DNA of 64,000 bases from Anaerovibrio lipolyticus (GTDB lineage: Bacteria; Bacillota; Negativicutes; Selenomonadales; Selenomonadaceae). This document shows, in pieces, positions 46,621 to 54,705 of this stretch. The DNA lies in NCBI RefSeq assembly GCF_021531495.1, contig NZ_JADYTY010000002.1, positions 1-64,000 on the forward strand. Reading direction: 5' to 3'. The first letter of the stretch is position 1, and each line of letters starts with the position of its first letter. Below the pieces are notes generated by a model. It was not told where the DNA came from, ran no database searches, and worked only from the letters and a program-made list of their open reading frames with translations. Both the position numbers and the translations under genes were made by a program.

Positions 46621-46798
46621 GTTTTCTTACAGCTCCTAAAAAATTCTTTATTTCATTTTTTTGCAAATCCCTACTAGGAATAACTTTGCGAGAAATATGA
46701 CTAGATAGCTTTTCCGCTCTTTCTAACGCATGAACAAAGGAATCTGCCCTACGAGCATCGTCTATAACAATATTGTGAAAAATACTTTGTGTTGCCAT
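46613..46798 (-). CDS. small partner of the GNAT protein, probable antitoxin
   Basis: A 61-residue protein, MATQSIFHNIVIDDARRADS and so on, with a helix FVHALERAEKLSSHIS and a basic C-terminal part. The order (small gene first, 8-base overlap, GNAT second) suggests an antitoxin that represses its own promoter, but no fold is proven by eye. Start at the ATG after GGAGGGATGAAT; six extra residues are possible from an upstream ATG. Confidence 0.6.
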   Translation of the reverse strand: MATQSIFHNIVIDDARRADSFVHALERAEKLSSHISRKVIPSRDLQKNEIKNFLGAVRKHG

Positions 46799-46887
46799 AT
46801 TCATCCCTCCATACATTCTTACTTTAAGTATATTATAACACAGGAATATATCTCCTTCAATTAGCTTTACCTTCTGCTTTTATGAAA

Positions 46888-46924
46888 ATCAAAAGCCCCC
46901 GTGAGCGGAGTCACAGGGGCAAAA
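46888..46924 (-). terminator. terminator of glmS
   Basis: Arms GCCCCCGTGA and TCACAGGGGC (one bulged position) followed by TTTTGATTTT on the minus strand, directly after glmS. Confidence 0.85.
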
Positions 46925-46934
46925 GAAAATCAAA

Positions 46935-48770
46935 TTACTCTACAGTTACGGACTTGGCCAGATTACGTGGCTTGTCTACATCGCAGCCACGGGTAATAGC
47001 AGTATAATATGCCAACAGCTGCAATGGCAGTACAGTCAGCAATGGAATAATCAGTTCATCAGTATTTGGCACATAGATAACATGGTCAGTATATTTCTTC
47101 AGCTCAGTATCACCCTGAGCAGCAATACCGATAACCACAGCATCACGAGCCTTTACTTCCTTGATATTGCTGAGAGTCTTTTCATAAACACTCTTCTGGG
47201 TAGCCAGGGCAATAACAGGCACACCACTGGTAATCAAGGCCAAAGTACCGTGCTTCAGCTCACCAGCTGCATAGGCCTCAGCATGAATATAGGAAACCTC
47301 TTTCAGCTTCAAGGAGCCCTCCAAAGCTACATAATAATCCAAGGCACGTCCCAGGAAGAAGGCGTCGTTATTATAGCCATACTGCTGAGCAAAGGCCATA
47401 ATAGGCTCCACATCCTCCAGAGTCTCGCTAATCTGGCTAGGAATATTCTTCAACTGAGTCAAAAGCTGAGTCATACGCTCAGTATCCACAGTCTCCCGGA
47501 GGCCAGCCATATAGGCACCCAGCAGGAACATAACAATCAGCTGAGTAGTATAAGCCTTGGTAGAAGCTACAGCAATCTCAGGGCCTGCACAGGTATAAAT
47601 CACCTGATCTGCCTCACGAGCAATGGAAGAGCCAACTACATTGGTTACAGCCATCGTCTTGGAGCCCAGACGCTTTGCTTCCTTCAAGGCAGCCAAGGTA
47701 TCAATAGTCTCACCGGACTGGCTGACTACGATGGTCAAAGTGCTATCATCAATAATTGGCTTTCTGTAGCGGAACTCAGAAGCAATATCCACCTCTACAG
47801 GGATACGAGCCAGATTCTCAATATAATACTTGCCTACCAAGCCTGCATGATAAGCAGTACCACAGGCAATAATAAATACTCTGGAGAAGGAATTTACATA
47901 TTCCTTGGTCCACTTCAGCTCATCCAACACTACAGCACTATTATCATGGGCAATACGGCCGGCAAGAGTATCTCTTACAGCCTTTGGCTGCTCGTGAATC
48001 TCCTTCAACATGAAGTGCTCATAGCCACCCTTTTCAGCTGCCTCAGCATTCCAATTAACCTCAAATACCTTCTTGGTAATAGGCTCGCCACGACGGTTGG
48101 TAATCCAAACAGAATCCTTCTTTACTACAGCAATTTCACCATCGTTAATAATATATGTACGACGGGTGCGGGCAATAATAGCAGGGATATCGGAGGCAAT
48201 AAAGTTCTCTCCCTCACCCAAGCCAATAACCAACGGATTATCCTGCTTGGTGCAAATCAAGGTATCAGGATCATGCTTGGACATGAAAACGATAGAATAG
48301 GAACCCTCAATCTGCTTCAAAACCTTGCGAACAGCAGCCTCGAAATCACCATCATAAGCCTCTTCCAACAAATGAGGCAGCACCTCAGTATCAGTTTCAG
48401 ACTTGAATACATGGCCTTTCTCAATCAACTGCTCCTTAAGCACCAGATAGTTCTCAATAATACCATTGTGTACTACCGCAAAATCCCCACTACAATCAGT
48501 ATGAGGATGGGAATTCCAATCAGATGGAGCACCATGAGTTGCCCAACGGGTATGACCAATACCCATGCAGCCTACAGGCACATTGCCATCAATCTTCTTC
48601 TCCAGCTCTGCCAGACGGCCTACGCTTTTCTCCACACGAATTTTGTCAGCTTCATCATTGTATACAGCAATACCAGCAGAGTCATAACCTCTATACTCCA
48701 GCTTGTTCAGACCTTCCAACAAAAACTTTGATGCCTGCTTGTCGCCTACATAACCAACAATACCACACAT
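46935..48770 (-). CDS. glmS: glutamine-fructose-6-phosphate aminotransferase
   Basis: A 611-residue enzyme making glucosamine-6-phosphate for peptidoglycan and surface glycans. Seen: N-terminal nucleophile Cys2 (MCGIVGYVGD), the glutaminase site GHTRWATHGAPS, two SIS isomerase domains (IIACGTAYHAGLVGKYY, VVSQSGETIDTLAALKEAK) and the C-terminal DKPRNLAKSVTVE. It is controlled by an upstream ribozyme. The product also feeds UDP-GlcNAc for wecB in the glycan cluster of this window. Confidence 0.97.
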   Translation of the reverse strand: MCGIVGYVGDKQASKFLLEGLNKLEYRGYDSAGIAVYNDEADKIRVEKSVGRLAELEKKIDGNVPVGCMGIGHTRWATHGAPSDWNSHPHTDCSGDFAVVHNGIIENYLVLKEQLIEKGHVFKSETDTEVLPHLLEEAYDGDFEAAVRKVLKQIEGSYSIVFMSKHDPDTLICTKQDNPLVIGLGEGENFIASDIPAIIARTRRTYIINDGEIAVVKKDSVWITNRRGEPITKKVFEVNWNAEAAEKGGYEHFMLKEIHEQPKAVRDTLAGRIAHDNSAVVLDELKWTKEYVNSFSRVFIIACGTAYHAGLVGKYYIENLARIPVEVDIASEFRYRKPIIDDSTLTIVVSQSGETIDTLAALKEAKRLGSKTMAVTNVVGSSIAREADQVIYTCAGPEIAVASTKAYTTQLIVMFLLGAYMAGLRETVDTERMTQLLTQLKNIPSQISETLEDVEPIMAFAQQYGYNNDAFFLGRALDYYVALEGSLKLKEVSYIHAEAYAAGELKHGTLALITSGVPVIALATQKSVYEKTLSNIKEVKARDAVVIGIAAQGDTELKKYTDHVIYVPNTDELIIPLLTVLPLQLLAYYTAITRGCDVDKPRNLAKSVTVE

Positions 48771-48784
48771 AATATACCTCCGTA

Positions 48785-49003
48785 TCTGCCAGTATCACAA
48801 TACTGGCACAGGATAGAAAGTCCCTTTAACATCTACTACAACAATCTATCCGGAAGTCCTGTCTACCCGCGCCATCTGCTTTGTACCATCAGTTACCTGT
48901 GGCTTTGACATAGGCTTTCGATGGGGCACCACCGAGAGGCATCCGCTGAAAATTCGACAACCTCTTTCCTCGTCAGCCTGACCATATATCAGGCTCATGC
49001 GCT
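48785..49003 (-). ncRNA. glmS ribozyme-riboswitch
   Basis: On the minus strand the conserved start AGCGC is present (cleavage expected between 49003 and 49002), followed by a P2 hairpin (GCCTGA and TCAGGC), the core GCTGACGAGG, GTTGTCGAATTTTCAGCGGA and TGCCTC, then the P3/P4 region to the glmS ribosome site. Glucosamine-6-phosphate binding triggers self-cleavage and mRNA decay in this class. An extra 9-bp hairpin (TGCCAGTAT/ATACTGGCA, 48787-48808) sits just before GGAGG. Confidence 0.95.
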
Positions 49004-49421
49004 AAATATTGTGAAAACTTCTATATAAAAGACAATCACCATATTTTTTCTCCTGTCAACATAATCTCCCCAGGACTAGAAAGAATAATCTACAGGAAAT
49101 GGTTTTCTAAAGCAAAGCTTATCCGAAAACTCTCCATTATTCTAATTTATTCATGCGCAATAGTCAATAGCATTTGCTAGCAAAATCAAAATTATTTTTG
49201 AAACGAAAATAAATATTTTCAAAATAACAGTTGACAAAAGGCTTTTTACTTGTTATGATATAGCCATAGTTTTGAAACAACAATTTATACTGTTATTTCA
49301 AAAGCGTTATTTTCTCAATTCTAATTCTATTTTCTTATGAAAAGCAACAGAAAATCTCGTTGCTAAGTAAAAACTGTTGAACTAAAAGTCATTTTCATTT
49401 ATGATTAAGGAGGAACTTATT
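49004..49421 (+). promoter_or_regulatory. intergenic control region between glmS and the PTS operon
   Basis: The plus-strand promoter is TTGACA (49231-49236), 17 bases, TATGAT (49254-49259). Two TTTTGAAA...TTTCAAAA inverted repeats flank it: arms 49196-49203/49217-49224 upstream and 49270-49277/49296-49303 downstream. Both arms of each repeat are exact. These are likely sites for the DeoR regulator of the operon. A small hairpin AGCAAC/GTTGCT lies in the leader near 49342-49363. The minus-strand glmS promoter must also be in this region, but I cannot place it. Confidence 0.7.
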
Positions 49422-50690
49422 ATGAAAGCAAAGGCTGTAAGACTTCACGGTGCTAACGATCTCCGTCTGGAGGAGTTTGAACTGCCTGAGATTACTGATG
49501 ATGAAATCCTGGTAAAGGTGGTATCTGATAGCATCTGTATGTCCACCTACAAATGCGCTATTCTGGGCACTGAACACAAGCGTGTACATGAGGATGTAGC
49601 AGAGCATCCTGCTATTATGGGCCATGAATTTGCTGGTGATATTGTGAAGGTGGGTAAAAACCATCAGCACCAGTTCAAGGCAGGTATGAAATTTACCCTG
49701 CAGCCAGCTCTGAACTACAAGGGAACCATGTGGAGCCCTGGCTATTCCTATGAATTCTTCGGTGGCGACACCACCTATTGCATTATCCCAGCAGAGGTTA
49801 TGGAACTGGGCTGCTTGCTGGAATACAAGGGCAAAGCTTATTATGAGGCTTCCTTGGCAGAGCCTATGTCCTGCAGCATTGGTGCTTTCAACGCAGCTTA
49901 TCATACCCAGATGGGTGTGTACACTCATGAAATGGGTATCAAAAAAGATGGCAAGCTGGCCATTATGGCTGGTGCTGGCCCTATGGGATTAGGTGCTCTC
50001 ACCTATGCCCTCCATCGGGATGTGCGTCCATCCATGATTGTAGTTACTGATATCAATCAAGATAGATTGGACCGAGCTGCTCATCTCTTCCCACCAGAGG
50101 ACGCTAAGGCAGATGGTATTGAACTGCACTTTGTAAACACTGCCAAAATGGCAGATCCTGTAGCAGAGCTTAGAGAGCTTTCCGGTGGCACTGGCTATGA
50201 CGATGTACTTTGCTATGCACCAGTATCTGCTGTTGTAACTCAGTCCAGCGGTATTCTGGGCAGAGACGGCTGTCTGAACTTCTTTGCCGGCCCTACCGAC
50301 AAATTATTCAGTGCCACTATGAATTTCTATGATGTACACTACAATTCCACTCATGTTATGGGCACTACTGGCGGCAATACCGCTGATATGATTGAATCCC
50401 TGGAGCTGACTGCTGCCAAGAGAATCAATCCTGCTGTTATGGTAACCCACATTGGCGGTCTGGATGCTGCAGCAGAAACCACTCTGAACCTGCCAAAGAT
50501 TCCAGGTGGCAAGAAGCTGATTTACACCCATCTGGAAATGCCTTTAATAGCACTCACTGACCTGCGGGCTCAGGGTGAAGCAAAAAATGACCAGCGTTAT
50601 CTGGCTTTGGCAGATATTGTAGAAGCCAACAAGGGCCTATGGTGCCCAGAGGCTGAGGAATACCTGCTGGCTAATTTCATAAAAGAATAA
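49422..50690 (+). CDS. zinc-dependent dehydrogenase, L-sorbose-1-phosphate reductase (SorE)-like
   Basis: A 422-residue medium-chain dehydrogenase. It resembles enterobacterial SorE along its length: KAVRLHGANDLRLEEFELPE, the GHEFAGDIVKVGKNHQHQF zinc-site region, GAGPMGLGALTYAL for NAD(P), and FFAGPTDKLFSATMNFYDVH near the C-terminus. AAGGAGG lies 8 bases before the ATG at 49422. In this operon it should oxidise or reduce the phosphate sugar that the PTS delivers, ending at a glycolytic hexose phosphate. No mtlD is present, so it may stand in for mannitol-1-phosphate dehydrogenase, or the PTS may import another sugar. Confidence 0.85.
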   Translation: MKAKAVRLHGANDLRLEEFELPEITDDEILVKVVSDSICMSTYKCAILGTEHKRVHEDVAEHPAIMGHEFAGDIVKVGKNHQHQFKAGMKFTLQPALNYKGTMWSPGYSYEFFGGDTTYCIIPAEVMELGCLLEYKGKAYYEASLAEPMSCSIGAFNAAYHTQMGVYTHEMGIKKDGKLAIMAGAGPMGLGALTYALHRDVRPSMIVVTDINQDRLDRAAHLFPPEDAKADGIELHFVNTAKMADPVAELRELSGGTGYDDVLCYAPVSAVVTQSSGILGRDGCLNFFAGPTDKLFSATMNFYDVHYNSTHVMGTTGGNTADMIESLELTAAKRINPAVMVTHIGGLDAAAETTLNLPKIPGGKKLIYTHLEMPLIALTDLRAQGEAKNDQRYLALADIVEANKGLWCPEAEEYLLANFIKE

Positions 50691-50693
50691 TAT

Positions 50694-50733
50694 GTCAGAA
50701 AGCCTCCCCTAGGTTTTCTGACCTTACGGGAGG
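50694..50733 (+). promoter_or_regulatory. mutually exclusive hairpins covering the regulator's ribosome site
   Basis: Hairpin 1: GTCAGAAA (50694-50701) with TTTCTGAC (50715-50722). Hairpin 2: CCTCCC (50703-50708) with GGGAGG (50728-50733). GGGAGG is the Shine-Dalgarno of the DeoR gene, and CCTCCC lies in the loop of hairpin 1, so only one can form fully. Hairpin 2 followed by TTTT may also act as a weak terminator. Confidence 0.6.
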
Positions 50734-50742
50734 TTTTGTATT

Positions 50743-51513
50743 ATGGATTCAATGGAATTACGAAGAAATGCTATTGTGTCATTGATTAACGAAAGAGGCT
50801 CTGTTTCCTTTGGGGATTTGAAGGAAAGCTTTCCCCAGGTTTCAGAAATGACTCTCCGCACTGATTTAAAGGCTCTGGATAAAGCAGGCTCAATTGTCCG
50901 TATTCACGGTGGAGCCAAATCTGTGGGCACTGTCCAATCTGTTATCAGCAAGGATGATTTTCTCAACAAGAGATCTATCCTGAATATAGATGAAAAACAG
51001 ATTATAGCTCAAAAAGCCATTCAACTGCTGCAGCCTGAGGAAACCATCTTTTTGGATTCTGGCAGCACCGCCACCATGATGGCAGCAGCCATACCTGATG
51101 AACCACGGCTGATTTATACCTCTGGCCTAACCTGTGCCATTGAGCTGGCCAATCTGGCCAAGCCCCGTATCTGTCTGCCAGGAGGAGTGCTGAACCGTTA
51201 TAGTCATAGTGTATGTGGTGTTTCAGCCATCAGTGAGCTGGAAAGGATTCACTTTAAGCAGGCCTTTATTGGTGTTACCAGCTTTAGCTATGACACAGGC
51301 TTTACCTGTAGTATTGACGAGGAAGCCCGGCTAAAACAGCTGGCCATAGAGCATGCTCAGGAGGTTATTCTCCTTATGGACTCCAGCAAGCTGCAAAAGC
51401 ACAGCACCTTTACCTTTGCCCATCTGGATAATGTGGATATTATCGTATCTGACAGCAAGCTGCCCCAGGATTTTTTGACCTGCTGCCAGCAACATAATGT
51501 AAGGGTTATCTAA
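50743..51513 (+). CDS. DeoR family transcriptional regulator
   Basis: A 256-residue DeoR-type repressor: N-terminal winged helix (VSFGDLKESFPQVSEMTLRT followed by DLKALDKAGSIVRIHGGA), then the sugar-phosphate isomerase-like sensor domain (TIFLDSGSTATMMAAAIPDE, LPGGVLNRYSHSVCGV). It probably senses a phosphorylated intermediate of the operon's sugar. It lies between the dehydrogenase and PTS genes; its ribosome site can be masked by the upstream hairpin. Confidence 0.93.
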   Translation: MDSMELRRNAIVSLINERGSVSFGDLKESFPQVSEMTLRTDLKALDKAGSIVRIHGGAKSVGTVQSVISKDDFLNKRSILNIDEKQIIAQKAIQLLQPEETIFLDSGSTATMMAAAIPDEPRLIYTSGLTCAIELANLAKPRICLPGGVLNRYSHSVCGVSAISELERIHFKQAFIGVTSFSYDTGFTCSIDEEARLKQLAIEHAQEVILLMDSSKLQKHSTFTFAHLDNVDIIVSDSKLPQDFLTCCQQHNVRVI

Positions 51514-51573
51514 ATACCATTTCTTCGTTCTTCCTATGTAATCGTCTTTAATTATATTTTAGGAGGAGCCACC

Positions 51574-53430
51574 ATGAAAAATTCTATTCAAAAATTTGGC
51601 AAGTTCCTTTCTTCTATGGTTATGCCAAATATTGGCGCCTTGATTGCCTTTGGTTTTCTGGCCGCTTTGTTTATTGATACCGGCTGGCTGCCTAACAAGC
51701 AGCTAAGCACTTTGGTAGGCCCAATGCTTACCTATTTAATACCTGTGTTGATTGCCTCCACCGGTGGTTATCTGGTGGCTGGGGAAAGAGGACGGGTAAT
51801 CGGCGCCATTGCCGTAGTTGGTGCAATTCTCAGCGATTTGAATATTACCATGCTGATGGGTGCTATGATTATGGGCCCTCTGGCTGGATTGGTTATCAAA
51901 ACCTTTGACAGTTTTATGGAAGATCGCATGCCAGCCGGCTTTGAAATGCTGATTAACAATTTCTCCATCGGTATCCTGGGCATGCTGCTGGCCATCTTCG
52001 GCTATTGGGCTGTCGGCCCTGTAATGGCTGCCATTTTGGCAATACTCTCCGTAGGTGTAGATACCTTGGTACAGCACAATTTGCTGCCATTAATTGCTGT
52101 ATTCATTGAACCAGCCAAGGTTCTCTTCTTGAACAACGCTATTAATCATGGTATCTTTACCCCTTTGGCTACGGCTCAGGTTCTGGAGCATGGCAAATCC
52201 ATTCTCTATATGCTGGAGGCCAATCCTGGCCCTGGTCTTGGCGTGCTTCTTGCCTATATGTTCTTCTGCAAGGACAAAACCACCAAGGATTCTGCACCAA
52301 GTGCCGTAATTATTCACCTGTTCGGCGGTATTCACGAAATCTATTTCCCATATGTTCTGATGAACCCTATGGTTATCATTGCTCCTATTGTAGGTAATAT
52401 TGCTGCTATTTTCTGGTTTACCATGACTGGTGCCGGTCTTGCTGGCCCTGCCTCCCCTGGTTCCATTATCGCCTTTTTGATGATGGCTCCTGGCTCCGAT
52501 ACCTTGATTGTCCTAACTGGCGTATTAATCGCCGCCGGTGTATCCTTTGCCATTGCTACGCCTATTATCAAAATGGCAGGCAGCAAATCCTTGGAGGATG
52601 CCCATAAGGAGGTAGCTGCTAGAAAGGCTCAGGCCAAGGGCGAAGCTCCTAGCTTTACTGGTTTGGAAAAGACCAATGTAAAGAAAATCATTTTTGCCTG
52701 CGATGCAGGTATGGGCTCCTCCGCTATGGGAGCTACCAAATTCCGTAACCGCATCAAAGCACAGCGCCCTGAAATTGTGGTGAAGAATACCTCTGTAGAT
52801 AATATTCCTGCCGATTGCGATATTGCTGTAGTACAAACTACCTTGGCAGATAGAGCCAAAAAGTCTGCCCCTCAGGCTCAGTTGGTAACTATTGGCAATT
52901 TCCTGGCAGATCCTGCCCTTGATGCTCTCTATGTACAGCTAACCACTGGTGATGCTCCTGTCATAGAGGTACAGCCTACCGTAGCAGAGGAAGTATCTCA
53001 TAATGAAAACAATTCTATTATTGTAAAAGAAGGAATTGTACTGGGACAGCTGCCAGAAACTAAGGAAGAGGCTATTGCCAAGGCTGGTGAGCTGCTGGTA
53101 AAGCTGGGCTATGTAGATGAATCCTATATTCCAGCCATGCTGGAGCGGGAAAAGCTGGTATCCACCTATATGGGTATGGGTGTTGCTATTCCTCACGGCA
53201 CCAGCCAGGCCAAGGGCACTGTCAAGAAAAGCGGCATTGTCTGCCTCCAGTACCCACAGGGTGTTTACTTTGGCAGCGAAAAGGCCCAGCTAATCTTTGG
53301 TATTGCAGGTGTAGGCGACGAACATCTTGAGATTCTAGCCAATATTTGCACCATGCTGGAGGACGAAAAGGTTCTTGAAGAACTCAAAACCACTAAGGAT
53401 GTAGATTGGGTTCTGTCCCATCTTTCCTAA
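51574..53430 (+). CDS. mannitol-type PTS permease, IICBA in one protein
   Basis: A 618-residue full-length IICBA. IIC: about eight membrane segments with GGIHEIYFPYVLMNP (251-265) for sugar binding. IIB: CDAGMGSSAMG with phospho-Cys376. IIA: VAIPHGTSQ with phospho-His541. The architecture is that of MtlA, so mannitol or a related hexitol is the likely substrate, yet the companion enzyme is SorE-like. AGGAGG lies before the ATG. HPr and Enzyme I are not in the window. Confidence 0.93.
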   Translation: MKNSIQKFGKFLSSMVMPNIGALIAFGFLAALFIDTGWLPNKQLSTLVGPMLTYLIPVLIASTGGYLVAGERGRVIGAIAVVGAILSDLNITMLMGAMIMGPLAGLVIKTFDSFMEDRMPAGFEMLINNFSIGILGMLLAIFGYWAVGPVMAAILAILSVGVDTLVQHNLLPLIAVFIEPAKVLFLNNAINHGIFTPLATAQVLEHGKSILYMLEANPGPGLGVLLAYMFFCKDKTTKDSAPSAVIIHLFGGIHEIYFPYVLMNPMVIIAPIVGNIAAIFWFTMTGAGLAGPASPGSIIAFLMMAPGSDTLIVLTGVLIAAGVSFAIATPIIKMAGSKSLEDAHKEVAARKAQAKGEAPSFTGLEKTNVKKIIFACDAGMGSSAMGATKFRNRIKAQRPEIVVKNTSVDNIPADCDIAVVQTTLADRAKKSAPQAQLVTIGNFLADPALDALYVQLTTGDAPVIEVQPTVAEEVSHNENNSIIVKEGIVLGQLPETKEEAIAKAGELLVKLGYVDESYIPAMLEREKLVSTYMGMGVAIPHGTSQAKGTVKKSGIVCLQYPQGVYFGSEKAQLIFGIAGVGDEHLEILANICTMLEDEKVLEELKTTKDVDWVLSHLS

Positions 53431-53578
53431 TTACGATGTAAGCCAGGACGATGCAATCCCATATAGATTGCACCAGCCTGTCTGACATAAATTTTTCCTT
53501 ATATAGATACGCCTTCCTCGGGTATCTAACCAATCCCTAATATGTCTATTTTAGACAACTAACAATCCCTATAAGAGC

Positions 53579-53610
53579 AAAAGCCAGTCGACTTCCCCGA
53601 CTGGCTTTTT
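53579..53610 (+). terminator. terminator of the PTS operon
   Basis: AAAGCCAGTCG paired with CGACTGGCTTT, ending in five T residues, about 150 bases after the PTS stop. The DNA between the stop and it shows only a short GATGCAATC/GATTGCACC dyad. Confidence 0.85.
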
Positions 53611-53624
53611 GCTATGAAGATTCC

Positions 53625-53664
53625 TTGACCAGTTCTTAAAAAATGTATATACTATATATATACA
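53625..53664 (+). promoter_or_regulatory. mazEF promoter with overlapping palindrome
   Basis: TTGACC, 17 bases, TATACT (53648-53653). The inverted repeat TGTATAT/ATATACA (53644-53664) covers the -10, the typical site for repression by the MazE-MazF complex. Confidence 0.65.
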
Positions 53665-53678
53665 AGGAGGTGTTTACT

Positions 53679-53927
53679 ATGGTTACAGCTGTTTCACGCT
53701 GGGGAAATGGTCATGCTGTACGTCTTTCAAAAAATGTTATGTCACAGGCGCATATTTCCCCCAATGATACTTTGAATATTGAGGCTTCTGAGAATTGTAT
53801 TGTGCTACGAAAGGTTCCAAAGACTAAAGCAGAACGCTTTATGGAGCTCTTCGGCAATTATAAGGGAGATTGGAGTTGCAAAGAAATAGACACTGGCAAT
53901 GAGCTTGGAAAGGAGATTGCAGAATGA
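53679..53927 (+). CDS. mazE: AbrB/MazE-type antitoxin
   Basis: An 82-residue SpoVT/AbrB-fold antitoxin: VTAVSRWGNGHAVRLSKNVM then DTLNIEASENCIVLRKVP form the swapped-hairpin DNA-binding domain, and the acidic C-terminal tail (NYKGDWSCKEIDTGNELGKE) should wrap around and block the toxin. AAGGAGG precedes the ATG at 53679. Its stop overlaps the mazF start by 4 bases. Confidence 0.9.
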   Translation: MVTAVSRWGNGHAVRLSKNVMSQAHISPNDTLNIEASENCIVLRKVPKTKAERFMELFGNYKGDWSCKEIDTGNELGKEIAE

Positions 53928-54262
53928 GTCAATCTTTTCCATGTACAGGCGATATCATTCTCATTGATTTTAATCCCCAAAGTGGCATAGAAATTATGAA
54001 AAGGCGTCCTGCACTTGTAGTTTCCAATAATGCCTTTAACAAACTTACAGGCTTGGCATTAGTCTGCCCTATTACCTCAACCCAAAGAGATTATCCATTG
54101 CACGTAATATTAGATGAAAGAACCAACACCCACGGAGATATAGTTTGCGAGCAAGTCAAATCCTTGGACTACAAAGCACGCAACTGGCACTATCTTGAAT
54201 CTGTTCCTGATTATATATTGGATAAGGTACTATTTAATCTAAATGCCATTATAGGAAAATAA
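53924..54262 (+). CDS. mazF: MazF-type endoribonuclease toxin
   Basis: A 112-residue MazF. Seen: GDIILIDFNPQSGIE, the RRPALVVSNNAFN motif with the conserved Arg and Ser of the active site, LVCPITSTQRDYPLHV and the C-terminal DYILDKVLFNLNAIIG. It cleaves single-stranded RNA at a short motif that cannot be read from sequence. It is intact, with no truncation. Confidence 0.93.
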   Translation: MSQSFPCTGDIILIDFNPQSGIEIMKRRPALVVSNNAFNKLTGLALVCPITSTQRDYPLHVILDERTNTHGDIVCEQVKSLDYKARNWHYLESVPDYILDKVLFNLNAIIGK

Positions 54263-54302
54263 GCAATCTCACTATGCTTTGAAATAATTCTTCCCAAAAC
54301 AA

Positions 54303-54347
54303 AACCCAGTAAAATTAGAAATTGCATCTAATTTTACTGGGTTTTTC
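54303..54347. terminator. convergent terminator between mazF and the minus-strand unit
   Basis: A 17-bp perfect stem (AACCCAGTAAAATTAGA and complement) with TTTTT on the plus strand and TTTTG on the minus strand. Confidence 0.85.
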
Positions 54348-54353
54348 TATTTC

Positions 54354-54488
54354 TTAATATTTATACCATGCCTTGCGCTTTTTCTCCACCCGGCGGGCCA
54401 AAATAATAGACTGCTTCAGCAGGCTGCGCAGCATCTCCAGATTCTCCTCATCCTCACTCATGCCCTCCAGCCTTTTTAGCTCATCCAT
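54354..54488 (-). CDS. 44-residue coupled peptide after the XRE remnant
   Basis: An open frame ATG 54488 to TAA 54354, MDELKRLEGMSEDEENLEML and a basic end ARRVEKKRKAWYKY. It starts on the stop of the regulator frame upstream (TAATG overlap), a sign of coupled translation. Helical, charged, no known domain. It was probably the second gene of a small XRE operon. Confidence 0.5.
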   Translation of the reverse strand: MDELKRLEGMSEDEENLEMLRSLLKQSIILARRVEKKRKAWYKY

Positions 54489-54692
54489 TACTTGCTGTCC
54501 ATAGAAAACTCATACGCAGCCTCCCCAGCCAAATCTCTGCCCAACAGATAATCCAAGGACACACCATAAAAATCCGCAAAATCCAACAATGCCCCCAGCG
54601 GAGCGCTTGTCATGCTCTATCAGCGACATAGCCGCAGTAGTATATTTCCTATTAAACCCACGCTGCAGCCGCAGCTCCCGAAATCTAGTCAT
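54488..54692 (-). pseudogene. decayed XRE-family helix-turn-helix regulator
   Basis: The first frame starts MTRFRELRLQRGFNRKY then SLIEHDKRSA, where an XRE domain should hold its full helix-turn-helix; about ten residues of the second helix are missing. After the C/G run near 54597 the sense passes to another frame: ALLDFADFYGVSLDYLLGRD, then LAGEAAYEFSMDSK and a stop at 54488. So both an internal deletion and a one-base frameshift are visible. It is likely non-functional. Confidence 0.75.
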
Positions 54693-54705
54693 ATCCTTAA
54701 CACCT

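Noticed and set aside
47082-48731. Long plus-strand open frame (549 codons) opposite glmS
   Set aside because: It lies wholly antisense to a clear enzyme, has no recognisable domain, and arises from the codon use of glmS. Similar mirror frames lie opposite guaB, clpB, rny, nuoM and nuoL.
49004-49230. A second riboswitch upstream of the PTS operon
   Set aside because: Apart from the glmS ribozyme on the other strand and the operator repeats, no conserved riboswitch core could be recognised.
50694-50740. A plain strong terminator after the dehydrogenase gene
   Set aside because: The following T-run is only four bases, and the regulator and PTS genes continue on the same strand with the hairpin arm used as ribosome site.
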